In this document: one piece after another, positions 24,885-35,558 of the stretch | Numbering within the stretch: the first letter of the stretch is position 1 | Layout: every line of letters begins with the position of its first letter | Assembly (NCBI GenBank): GCA_004352715.1 | Contig: SCFE01000066.1 | Location: forward strand, 120,072 to 184,071 | Reading direction: 5' to 3' | Length of the DNA: 64,000 nucleotides | From: Hofstenia miamia | Lineage: Eukaryota > Xenacoelomorpha > Acoela | The notes under the pieces: generated by a model | Database searches by the model: none | Seen by the model: only the letters and a program-made list of their open reading frames with translations | Told to the model about the DNA's origin: nothing | Position numbers and translations under genes: made by a program

Positions 24885-25316
24885 TAAAAATTTTGAAGCA
24901 AATCAGTGGCAATGATGCTTAATACCTTTAATCTGATCAAATTTTTTTGTACAGCTACCCTCAGTTTGATTACTCACATTGCATACATATGTTTCAAAGC
25001 GGTATTTGCTTGACATTTTAGCATATTCATTAAACTGTGAATTCAAAGTACTTGTGTGATCATGCTTGTAAATTATGTCGTCACAGGATCTCAATTTAAA
25101 ATTCCGTATTTTATGTTGATGATACATAATAAAATTGAACTATAATTATTATGACATAATATGACTTGATATCAGTGGCGAAGCCAGGATTCTGCATCAA
25201 TGGGGTTGGAAATATCTTATTCTTATCACGCCAATTATGATTCATGCATGGTGCAATAAGTTCTAATATTTTGCATATGAGAAGGGCATCACTGTGCAAG
25301 AATTTTGTCATAGAAG

Positions 25317-25385
<69 letters not shown>

Positions 25386-26519
25386 NNNNNNNNNNNNNNN
25401 NNNNNNNNNNNNNNNNNNNNNNNNNNNNNNNNNNNNNNNNNNNNNNNNNNNNNTATATATATATATTCATTTATTTTTTTGTCCGTATATATAGACAAAA
25501 AATAACGTAGAAACTACAATATACTACATGAATCCAGTAATCACCTTAAAAATGTAGATCCAACAATGTGTTACCAAGCATTAATTGTGAAAATCTTACC
25601 ATTAGTTCGGCCCTGAGGACACCGCATTTCCTCAAAAACAAGGATTTAATTCAAACTGCTTTAGTTTTCTCTTGCGTATACAACCCTTATATAACAAATG
25701 TAATTATTTCTATATTGGGAAAACAAAACGGTAGGGCTTTTTCATTCTGCTTACCCGGCCGTCTTTCTATGTGCGTACCCGTACCAAAGTTGGAACTGAC
25801 TACTAGCTATTACTGGCTTGCAATCAATTTTGAAATTTTCATCCATTTCCTTTATTTTTCACCTGCCAAATTTAAGAAATATTTTTGTTTTCTTTGATAA
25901 GAAGAGAATATTTTGCCTAGTTTTGAAGAAATTCTTATGAACACCTAAGATTTGAGAAATTCCAATGTTTCAGTAGGCTACAAAATTGATTTAAAATAAC
26001 AATTGAATTTATCTTGATCACTCTTGCTATCAATTTTTTTGTTCTGCTTTTTGATTGTGTATTTTTACTTACGATTGATTTATGCAACTAAGTAATAACA
26101 TTAACAGTCTTTTAAATAAAGAATATTTATTCTACCGGTTTTGTCTTTGAAATTTTAAGAAACTACATAAAAATAATGACGTTTGAACTCTTGTCATTGT
26201 ATATTGGAAATTATTCAAAACAAATTTGCAAGATTTTTGGTTGCAAACACAATCACACATAAATAAATGGCAGTTGATAAGATTGACACATTCTACTAAG
26301 AAATAAATATATAAATATATAAGCGTTGATTCTCTGCCAGATAATACGTACAAAATAACTAATGGCAACTGTCCAGCATTAGCTTAGAAGATATCAGAAC
26401 AGTACAAGCGTATTAAATCAGATATTGACATACTAGTACTGTACTGATTTATGACATTTTCATTAGGGCTAGACAATAATCTATTTACCAGTGTCTATCT
26501 CAGAGATGTAGTCAGGTGG
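24885..26519. other. Intergenic with TA microsatellite and gap
   Basis: (TA)n occurs at 25322-25385, followed by 68 undetermined bases (25386-25453) and more TA repeats to 25465. A GTGGCGAAGCCAGGATTCTG stretch at about 25174 resembles the edge of a dispersed repeat. No gene is recognised. Confidence 0.4.
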
Positions 26520-27403
26520 GGATTAGGCAGGCTTGCATATGGAAATGCATATCTCTTCAATTTCCATAACTATTTTGAAAATATTTTGACATTTTCCATT
26601 AATTTCCACATCTTTTCTTAGACCTAGTGGTTAGGACTATGCAAAACTAGAATCTTACTGGTTTCATTCCCCAATTGGATTTGGTTCTGTGTTAATCCCA
26701 CGAAATTTTCTGATACCATAGTCCTGTTAGTACCACTGCATAACTTCCATTTTGATCACCATTGGAAACTTTATTAGTGACATTCTGAAATCTGTGGTTC
26801 CAGATTTTTCATTTTTAGTCCAATGCCCGAACTAGTCCACTGAAATATTTAGTCTCAGTCCCATGGAATTGATGCAAGTAAACCCCATGGGGTGTGAGTG
26901 GAACCGGAGAATCCTATTAGTGGATCGTCAAATTGACTAAACTGTGAACCGAAATTATAGTTCAGTTCTGCCACGTGTAATAATTGGTTTTGATAAAACT
27001 GCTAAGGTGCACATAACTTTGAAATATCTGAAATGATTTCTTTCAATTTCGATATTTAGGCTTGGAAGCTAGAATTGTTTTCGCTGTAACAGTTTTTATT
27101 TATGCAATATCATTTGAGATTAAACAAATTTTGTCGTTTTATTCACTCTGATTTGTATGATTCCAAAAAAAATAACGATTTTAATGCAGTTTGTGACTGT
27201 TCTTAAATAGTTTATTTCTATTTTAATATGCTCAGAGTGTTTTGAACATTTTCAACAATTTTGAGAATTTCTTTTTTGAAATTGCATTTCCATAAATGTC
27301 CACTAAATTTCCATTCCATAAAGTGATTTCCATTTCTATTTCCATAATCTGAATATGGAATGAGATGGAAATTTCCATTTCGATGTGCAGCCCTGGGATT
27401 AGG
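26520..27403. mobile_element. hAT-derived nonautonomous element with 8-bp TSD
   Basis: The element spans 26528-27395 (868 bp). It is flanked by a perfect 8-bp direct repeat GGATTAGG at 26520-26527 and 27396-27403. Its ends are imperfect inverted repeats: CAGGCTTGCATATGGAAATG on the left against CAGGGCTGCACATCGAAATG (reverse complement of the right end). An 8-bp target duplication and CAGGG-type termini are the hallmarks of the hAT superfamily. No transposase is encoded. The subterminal regions contain many TTTCCAT/ATGGAAA words, possible transposase-binding repeats. A tRNA-like segment lies inside at about 26621-26672. Confidence 0.88.
26621..26672 (+). repeat. tRNA-derived SINE-like fragment
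   Basis: TAGTGGTTAGGA (26625-26636) fits an RNA polymerase III box A, and GGTTTCATTCC (26660-26670) fits a degenerate box B, in the order found in tRNA-Glu-type SINEs. The box spacing is shorter than in a real tRNA and no cloverleaf is complete, so this is a SINE relic at best. Confidence 0.35.
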
Positions 27404-28172
27404 GATCCTGGCAATCAATAGCTTCCCTTGACGGAGCTTAAATATGAAATCCAATATGAAAAATCCAACGAACTTATATCAACTAAGCAAACTCCCCTTA
27501 TACATAAGTATTTCAGTCGACTTTCTGCCATTTTTGTAGTAAAGATTGAAATAGTTGTATTTAATCATTCAATTATTTTTAGACGTGGACTATACCTATA
27601 TAAAGTGAAACTGTTAATGTTAGTTGTTGCTCGCATATGAGCTTTCCACTTCTGATTGTCTGAAGTTAGGAATTATGAGAATTTATAACTGCCTTAAATA
27701 TTGGATTTTGCAATGGAAACTAGTGCATATTTAAATTTTTAACATTAAGTTCGAGCACGCTCATCAATATATGCATCCATATCTGAGGATTTCAAAACCT
27801 TTTGATAGACTTTGAGAAGAATTCTTGAAAATTGGGAAAAGAGTACTTGTTAAATAGTCCAGAAAGTTTAAGGTGGCTTTTACATAGAATAACTATATCA
27901 CAAGTTAATTTAGGCAATGCATAATCATTGAGGAATTACATTAAAAAATATTATACCTATAAATACTCGGCCAACAATAATATGGCACTTAATTTTTAAC
28001 GCTCACTTTGTATTTGAAGAAATTTAAATGTCATTCTTTGCTATGATTTTGAGGCAAAATTTAAAGCTTCATTAGAATTGCTATTATGTGCATGACGCAA
28101 TAACAAACAGCATTGTAGTATTTGCATGCTACTATGTAAATAATTTCTTTGTTGAAATTAATTTATGTAGCT
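27404..28172. other. Intergenic upstream of methyltransferase copy 4
   Basis: AT-rich, with no gene recognised. Confidence 0.4.
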
Positions 28173-28181
28173 AGATGTAAA

Positions 28182-28907
28182 ATGTCAAACTCAAATCGTT
28201 TGTATTACATAGCATTAGGATCTGCATCAGCTTCTGGCTTAGTATTAATATGGCCCTACATCCAGCCATATTTTGAATATATTAGCTTAAAATATTTACA
28301 AGATACTTTCAATAAAGCAATTGCCAAAAGAAAAACTCTTCTCTTCAAAGATTTTGAAAACTTGCCTAAAAATTCCGACGAGGAACGCATCGTATTAGAG
28401 CTTGGTATAGGTGCAGGTGCCAATCTTGATTTTTATCCCACTGAAAAGTGTTTTTCACTAATTGGGTCAGATCTTCATGAGTACGGAGCTGAGGTCATTA
28501 AGAGCAAATGCGATGAGAAAGGTATACAATTTCACTCGTATATTAAACTTAATGCCGAGGATTTACATGCAATAAAATCTAACTCTGTGTCGGGTGTGGT
28601 CGCTACTCTAATTATGTGCTCTGTGCCAAATATTGATAAATCAATGGCAGAGATCAAGCGCATTTTGGTTCCTGGAGGTAAGTATTACTTTGTTGATCAC
28701 GTTAGAGAAGAAGATAGCTTGCATAGAAGTATTGTACAAATATTGATTTACCCCGTTACAAGAGTTTTAGGCTTCTGCAATAATCGCCGGAGAATTCAAA
28801 ATAACATCCAAAATGCAGGATTCTCACGTGTTGATATTGAACGATTTCTTGTGAAAGTCCCATGGGCCCCTTCAGCTGCGCATATTATGGGAACGGCTAC
28901 AAAGTAA
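28182..28907 (+). CDS. METTL7-like: METTL7-like membrane-anchored methyltransferase, copy 4
   Basis: 241 aa from the ATG at 28182. The frame is open for 33 bases upstream, but only from TTG, and contains a TAG|ATG acceptor-like site at 28172-28174. The hydrophobic anchor LYYIALGSASASGLVLIW covers residues 7-24. SAM motif I VLELGIGAGANL lies at 71-82 and GSDLH follows, then AEDLHAIKSNSVSGVVATL, CSVPNIDKSMAEIKRILVPG, VDHVREED, CNNRRRIQNNIQNAGFSRVD and AAHIMGTATK. It keeps all expected motifs and has no internal stop, so it is probably functional. Downstream, AATAAA at 28942-28947 is a plausible polyadenylation signal. Compared with copy 3 it lacks two residues before the C-terminal APSAAHIMG block. 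Confidence 0.9.
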   Translation: MSNSNRLYYIALGSASASGLVLIWPYIQPYFEYISLKYLQDTFNKAIAKRKTLLFKDFENLPKNSDEERIVLELGIGAGANLDFYPTEKCFSLIGSDLHEYGAEVIKSKCDEKGIQFHSYIKLNAEDLHAIKSNSVSGVVATLIMCSVPNIDKSMAEIKRILVPGGKYYFVDHVREEDSLHRSIVQILIYPVTRVLGFCNNRRRIQNNIQNAGFSRVDIERFLVKVPWAPSAAHIMGTATK

Positions 28908-30938
28908 TGTCAAATTGGATAGGACTTCATGTACATAAATGAATAAATGTTTTAACATCAATGTAAGAATTCCATTTTGATTATTAATAAGCTAAATTGA
29001 CTGTAATGAAAATTTTCAATTAACTACAGTTATCAATTATTCACGAGAATAGCTAAACTGTGAAAATAACACTTCCGTGCACAAGCATCCAATTGAATTT
29101 TGGAAAAAATCATTTTCCTTGTCACGATGAAACTGCATTGTAAATTCTGAAAAATTCCAGATCAGTGTCAAATCCTTAGATTTTATTTAGCAATCTTGCC
29201 AATAAACCAGCATTTTCCAAATATTTACCAAATTATTTTGTAAATGTTTAGGAATTTCACAAAAATATGCTTTGCAGCCTGTACACGGGGCATACATCTA
29301 TTAGTAGTCGTCAGGAGATTTTGTACAGTACGATATACAAATCATTGTATAGTTACACTCTATAATCAGTGAGTAAAGTTCTAAGAAATATGAATTGCTA
29401 ACAAAATTTCACAATAAAATTAAATTTGCATTATGTTGAATGAAAATTTTATGTGACAACAGAAGTCTAAGTTGAAGACGGTATAAGCTGTGAAACTGAA
29501 GATAACTAACTTTAATGTGGTCCATTACAGTACAACAACTGCAAACCAGTAATACATCTACATTAATATTTTTTTACAAAGTCATATCACTTCCTATCAT
29601 GTAACACTCTTCCTTTTAATTGAAGCATTCATCAGCTTGTATTGTCCATTAGAAATACTGGAGAATCCTTTCTATGATTTTCTGCTTCTCTGAGCCTATT
29701 TGTGCCCTTTAAAAATAGGAACCTAACAAATGGTTTACTTTATCCAAATAGTACGAAAGTCAAATATAAGCGCATACAACATTAAAATTAAGGCCTTACC
29801 TAAATCCAATTTTGATTTTACAAAATAGCTGTTAAAAGTTAAATTTTAAGAAGAATCTGAAGGCATCAAATCAAATTCATAAAAAAATAAACCATGGAGT
29901 ATCGTCACGATTAATATTGGGACAATTAATGTTTAGGTTATACCTAAATGATATGGATCATTACATTTTCAGATAATTCTCTCATTTATTGTGATGATAG
30001 ATCAATTTTAGAAGGAAGTATTCTTTAATAGTAATTTGAAGAAATTTATTGAAAATTCTATATTTCTGTAAAATAAGAATAGAAAAAATTCCTCAACACT
30101 TGAAGGTATTAGAATATGCAACAACTTCATTCAAAATAAAATATTTGGTAACTGTAAACAATAATAAATGGGATTTTGCGAATGAACCAAGCAATTTAAT
30201 AAAGAGAATGGAGCGGTGATAAGATTATTTTAAAATTTTCAAAGTCCATTTGAATTGATAATAATCTGCTTTCTATCAATTGTCCTATCCCATTTCTTGT
30301 ATTCATCTTGTCTATTGGCAGACTTAAACTATAATTGGACAAAATATTTAAATTAGTGAAAACCATAATAATGAAACAACATGCAAATTTCATCAACAAT
30401 CATGAGAAGTCCTACAAATTATTAGATGTTCATCGATGTTTTGGAAATGGAACTCGAATATTTCTAATATTTTTAGTCTAAGAACAATTGCATTTAGAAA
30501 AATAAAATATAGTAGAAAATTTATTGTTATGGAACAAATTGGACCACAATGCAAGAAATAAAAAAACGATAAATTATTTGAGAAAAAGTGTAACTACATG
30601 AATGTCGAGAAAAACGCAAATACTTCACAAATACAATACTAAGATGTGCTACTCAAAAAAAATATTTGAATTATATTTCTTAATATAAATGTGACCATGA
30701 ACCAAAACATTAACTATGATACGTAAATTCATATGAGAAAAAATGTATAATTCATTCTTCATAAGTTTGTGATGTTAGTAATGTAAATTTTTTAATAGAG
30801 CACACAAAGAGATCCTTTCACACACTGCTCTTGAAATAATAAATAGTTAATATCATTGAAACTAAGGCTTTGATTTATGTTAATTTCTGAATACTTTAAG
30901 AGAAGCCATGCTTAATTCAAAATCCTGACATTATTATA
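28908..30938. other. Intergenic up to the Maverick insertion
   Basis: AT-rich noncoding DNA. No gene, repeat end or RNA is recognised apart from the polyadenylation signal of the preceding gene. Confidence 0.4.
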
Positions 30939-30944
30939 GGTATC

Positions 30945-31140
30945 AGTAGTAAAGACCGAGTCCCGCCTGCGCCACAAAAACGCTTCTGATTGGTCGAGAG
31001 CTTATGACGTCACACATCACGTGACAGACCGCGAATATCGAGGGGGTGGTTGAACCACTGAGTCATCCAAATGTTAATTAGTGAGTCACCTACTTGATTT
31101 ACATCTCCACTAATGGGTTTTTAGTGACGTCAGATATTTT
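30945..31140 (+). repeat. Left terminal inverted repeat of the Maverick
   Basis: About the first 130 bases match the reverse complement of the right end with only a handful of substitutions. A weaker match continues to about 31135 with small indels. The repeat is far more GC-rich than its surroundings. It holds ATTGG (reverse CCAAT, 30989-30993), the palindromic CRE TGACGTCA (31005-31012) and an E-box CACGTG (31018-31023). Confidence 0.88.
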
Positions 31141-31573
31141 TAAGTATGTCTGGATTTTCAATTAGTAATGCTTTTAATTGATTTACATATTAAGGCCATA
31201 TTTGGTATGAGTAATTTCACTTTGATAATATCATGGTCACTTTGTGGTATGAGTAATTTTTGTTAATATCACATTTGTTTGCATTACGCCATGTTAATAT
31301 ATACCGTATTATAACAACTCCTTTTTGGGATGCATACACATAATATTTTTCCATAATTTCGAGAAGCTTAGAGTATAATCCGGGAAACTTTCAAAATCGC
31401 ACTTGTCAAAATTCATTGTAACACATTTATCGTATCACGACTTTTTCAACCAATAATTAATTTTCATAAATTCAAATGTATTTCCATTGGCTGGTCAATC
31501 TATATATTCACTTCATTTCTTTGGATAAAATCATTATTCTTCTTCTACACAATTTCGTCTCTCACTTTTGGCA

Positions 31574-31663
31574 ATGTCTATTGAAACGCTAACATCCAGT
31601 TTGCTGAGTAGCCTGTTTGATGATCTATGTACATCTCCTCCACCCTCGCATGGTTATAACCCG
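31574..31663 (+). CDS. Possible N-terminus of a Maverick gene, cut by a gap
   Basis: From the ATG at 31574 a frame encodes MSIETLTSSLLSSLFDDLCT followed by a proline/serine stretch, and stays open up to the 1000-N gap. It lies about 630 bases inside the left terminus and points inward, as the first gene of such an element might. A TATATATTCAC stretch at 31500-31510 could serve as a TATA element. With only 30 codons visible, neither function nor reality is certain. Confidence 0.3.
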
Positions 31664-32842
31664 NNNNNNNNNNNNNNNNNNNNNNNNNNNNNNNNNNNNN
31701 NNNNNNNNNNNNNNNNNNNNNNNNNNNNNNNNNNNNNNNNNNNNNNNNNNNNNNNNNNNNNNNNNNNNNNNNNNNNNNNNNNNNNNNNNNNNNNNNNNNN
31801 NNNNNNNNNNNNNNNNNNNNNNNNNNNNNNNNNNNNNNNNNNNNNNNNNNNNNNNNNNNNNNNNNNNNNNNNNNNNNNNNNNNNNNNNNNNNNNNNNNNN
31901 NNNNNNNNNNNNNNNNNNNNNNNNNNNNNNNNNNNNNNNNNNNNNNNNNNNNNNNNNNNNNNNNNNNNNNNNNNNNNNNNNNNNNNNNNNNNNNNNNNNN
32001 NNNNNNNNNNNNNNNNNNNNNNNNNNNNNNNNNNNNNNNNNNNNNNNNNNNNNNNNNNNNNNNNNNNNNNNNNNNNNNNNNNNNNNNNNNNNNNNNNNNN
32101 NNNNNNNNNNNNNNNNNNNNNNNNNNNNNNNNNNNNNNNNNNNNNNNNNNNNNNNNNNNNNNNNNNNNNNNNNNNNNNNNNNNNNNNNNNNNNNNNNNNN
32201 NNNNNNNNNNNNNNNNNNNNNNNNNNNNNNNNNNNNNNNNNNNNNNNNNNNNNNNNNNNNNNNNNNNNNNNNNNNNNNNNNNNNNNNNNNNNNNNNNNNN
32301 NNNNNNNNNNNNNNNNNNNNNNNNNNNNNNNNNNNNNNNNNNNNNNNNNNNNNNNNNNNNNNNNNNNNNNNNNNNNNNNNNNNNNNNNNNNNNNNNNNNN
32401 NNNNNNNNNNNNNNNNNNNNNNNNNNNNNNNNNNNNNNNNNNNNNNNNNNNNNNNNNNNNNNNNNNNNNNNNNNNNNNNNNNNNNNNNNNNNNNNNNNNN
32501 NNNNNNNNNNNNNNNNNNNNNNNNNNNNNNNNNNNNNNNNNNNNNNNNNNNNNNNNNNNNNNNNNNNNNNNNNNNNNNNNNNNNNNNNNNNNNNNNNNNN
32601 NNNNNNNNNNNNNNNNNNNNNNNNNNNNNNNNNNNNNNNNNNNNNNNNNNNNNNNNNNNNNNNATATATATATATATATATATATAAGAAATGTTACATA
32701 AATACATTTTAAAATTGAATCCAATATTTGACACTTTTGATCTTTCATTGATCATTTTCAGAAATAATTTTCCCAGAAAAGTTTTTACAAAACTATAAAC
32801 TACAATTTATAATTAACTAAAATAAATTATATATGCTAAGAT

Positions 32843-34394
32843 TTAAAATAGATGTAGTCTTTGAAATGTATTCATTTGCTTGTTCAGTATGTTGGTCCGT
32901 TCTAATTTCTTTAAGTATAATGCTTCCCCTATTTTCGTATTGTTAGTTTTTATAATGATATTAAATTTGTCTTTTTTAATTTCATGATGGTGTTGAAATA
33001 TTTCAGTATTTAAATGTCCATTAATATGCTCTTTTATGCGTTTCCCGAAATGGCGGCTTGTTTCTCCAATGTACAGTGTGTTACCATTGTTACATTATTA
33101 TTTATAAACTATTGAAGAAACTAAGTCTTCGGAAATGTGGTCTTTGTTTTTAAAAAGATGTTCAGTTTTCAAAGTACTAAAAATTGGAACAAGTCTTGAT
33201 ATTATGAGCTTTTTATTGATATTTACTCAATATATTTTGTTTAGTGATAATTTTCTTAATTTATGCGGATAACCATTGTTTCAAAAACTGTGTACAATGT
33301 GTCAAGTGCTGATCTTATAACTTTGTAATCAGATGATATTGCATAAATTCTTTTACAAATTGCTTTGACGCTGTTGATTTTATACTTGTCACAATAAGAT
33401 GTAAATGGTATGTATAAGCCAGTGTTGGCGATTTTTAAGTGATAACTTGAAGAAAAATTTGTATGATGATTTGAAATGTGAGTATCTAGAAATATTAGTT
33501 TGTTGTCAATTTGATGTTCTATTGTAAATTGAATTTCAGTCATTTGATTGTTTAAATATTTTAAAAAATTATTTGCTTCATCTTGGTTACTAAACACAGC
33601 AAAGATATCATCAACATATCGTTTATAAAATAGAAAATCATGATTAGTAAAATTTCTTTCAATAATGTCCATTGCAAATTGAGCCATGGTTGGGCCTAAG
33701 GGAGATCCCATAGACATACCATCAATTTGATTATAAATTGAGCCATCAAAAAGAAAAGAATTATCTAAGCATGCCATTTTCAAAAGTTCTTTTAAAGTAT
33801 TCATTTCGATGTCGATCTTTTCTTGAGGAATAATTGATATTAAATGTTCTATAGTCTTCTTAACAGGTATGTTAGTAAAAAGGCTTTTAACGTCGTAACT
33901 AACAATAAATTTTTTAAATTGATTTCTTTTGTAAAAGGTGTTGAGTTCATCAATAAATTCAAAAGAGTTGGATAGTACATATTTATTTGGTAAGAATTCC
34001 TTATGAATACTATCAAGCCATTTGCTCAAGTTTGAAGTTAATGAATTGACCATAGAAAGAATTGGTCTCATTGGGGGATCTTTATTGTTTTTATGTACTT
34101 TTGCAAGTCGATAAAGTCTAGCTGGTTGACTTCCTATGCTGCGAATTTGGTTGTAGATTTCAGATGAGATTTTATTATTGTTTCTTAGAGATAGTAACTG
34201 CTGTTAAATTTTTCTTCAATATGCATAAAGTAATTGTTTTCAATTTTCGAGTCAGGATAAACTTGGCTAAATTTTGATGAGTCATTTAAGATGTTATTCA
34301 TCTTTTGTAAATAGGTTTTTTGTCTAAGATAACTGCTCCATTTCCTTTACCGTATTTACAAACATATATTCTCATTTTTAGAAATCTTACGAAC
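32843..34394 (-). pseudogene. Penelope-like RT and GIY-YIG endonuclease (left copy)
   Basis: Starting near 34394, one reads KGNGAVILDKKTYLQKMNN, a frameshift, then GSQPARLYRLAKVHKNNKD and a long open frame 34071-33256 (271 codons). That frame contains RT motif A SYDVKSLFTNIP, the signature GMSMGSPLGP, and the catalytic YVDDI. After frame breaks at about 33250-33130 comes the endonuclease: GNTLYIGETSRHFGKRIKEH (about 33092 downward), which has the GIY-YIG core, the conserved Arg and a downstream Glu (GEALYLKKLE), ending at a stop at 32843. The RT core is intact, but flanking frameshifts make the ORF inactive as assembled. Confidence 0.88.
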
Positions 34395-34395
34395 N

Positions 34396-35558
34396 TGATA
34401 TTGCATAAATTCTTTTACAAATTGCTTTGACGCTGTTGATTTTATACTTGTCACAATAAGATGTAAATGGTATGTATAAGCCAGTGTTGGCGATTTTTAA
34501 GTGATAACTTGAAGAAAAATTTGTATGATGATTTGAAATGTGAGTATCTAGAAATATTAGTTTGTTGTCAATTTGATGTTCTATTGTAAATTGAATTTCA
34601 GTCATTTGATTGTTTAAATATTTTAAAAAATTATTTGCTTCATCTTGGTTACTAAACACAGCAAAGATATCATCAACATATCGTTTATAAAATAGAAAAT
34701 CATGATTAGTAAAATTTCTTTCAATAATGTCCATTGCAAATTGAGCCATGGTTGGGCCTAAGGGAGATCCCATAGACATACCATCAATTTGATTATAAAT
34801 GAAACCATCAAAAAGAAAAGAATTATCTAAGCATGCCATTTTCAAAAGTTCTTTTAAAGTATTCATTTCGATTTCGATCTTTTCTTGAGGAATAATTGAT
34901 ATTAAATGTTCTATAGTCTTCTTAACAATAAATTTTTTAAATTGATTCTTTTTGTAAAAGGTGTTGAGTTCATCAATAAATTCAAAAGAGTTGGATAGTA
35001 CATATTTATTTGGTAAGAATTCCTTATGAATACTATCAAGCCATTTGCTCAAGTTTGAAGTTAATGAATTGACCATAGAAAGAATTGGTCTCATTGGGGG
35101 ATCTTTATTGTTTTTATGTACTTTTGCAAGTCGATAAAGTCTAGCTGGTTGACTTCCTATGCTGCGAATTTGGTTGTAGATTTCAGATGAGATTTTATTA
35201 TTGTTTCTTAGAGATAGTAACTGCTGTTAAATTTTTCTTCAATATGCATAAAGTAATTGTTTTCAATTTTCGAGTCAGGATAAACTTGGCTAAATTTTGA
35301 TGAGTCATTTAAGATGTTATTCATCTTTTGTAAATAGGTTTTTTGTCTAAGATAACTGCTCCATTTCCTTTACCGTATTTACAAACATATATTCTCATTT
35401 TTAGAAATCTTACGAACATTTGAAATTAAGGACTTTACTTTCTGAGATATTTTAGGTTGTTTTAGATAACTTTTCATTGTATGGATGATGTCATTTCATA
35501 AATCCTTAATGTCTTCCTCCTGATTTAATTTTTCATTTCTTAATAGATTTTGAAACAT
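34396..35558 (-). pseudogene. Penelope-like RT (right copy), motif A deleted
   Basis: A likely start ATG at 35558 begins MFQNLLRNEKLNQEEDIKDL. The reading continues, through stops and frameshifts, to KGNGAVILDKKTY and then into an open frame 35094-34396 nearly identical to the left copy. A 39-bp in-frame deletion near 34926 removes 13 residues, SYDVKSLFTNIPV, which include the first catalytic Asp of the reverse transcriptase. The deletion lies between short TTAAC/CTAAC repeats. GMSMGSPLGP and YVDDI remain. The frame stops at the single N after KRIYAIS. The deletion alone would abolish polymerase activity. Confidence 0.87.
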
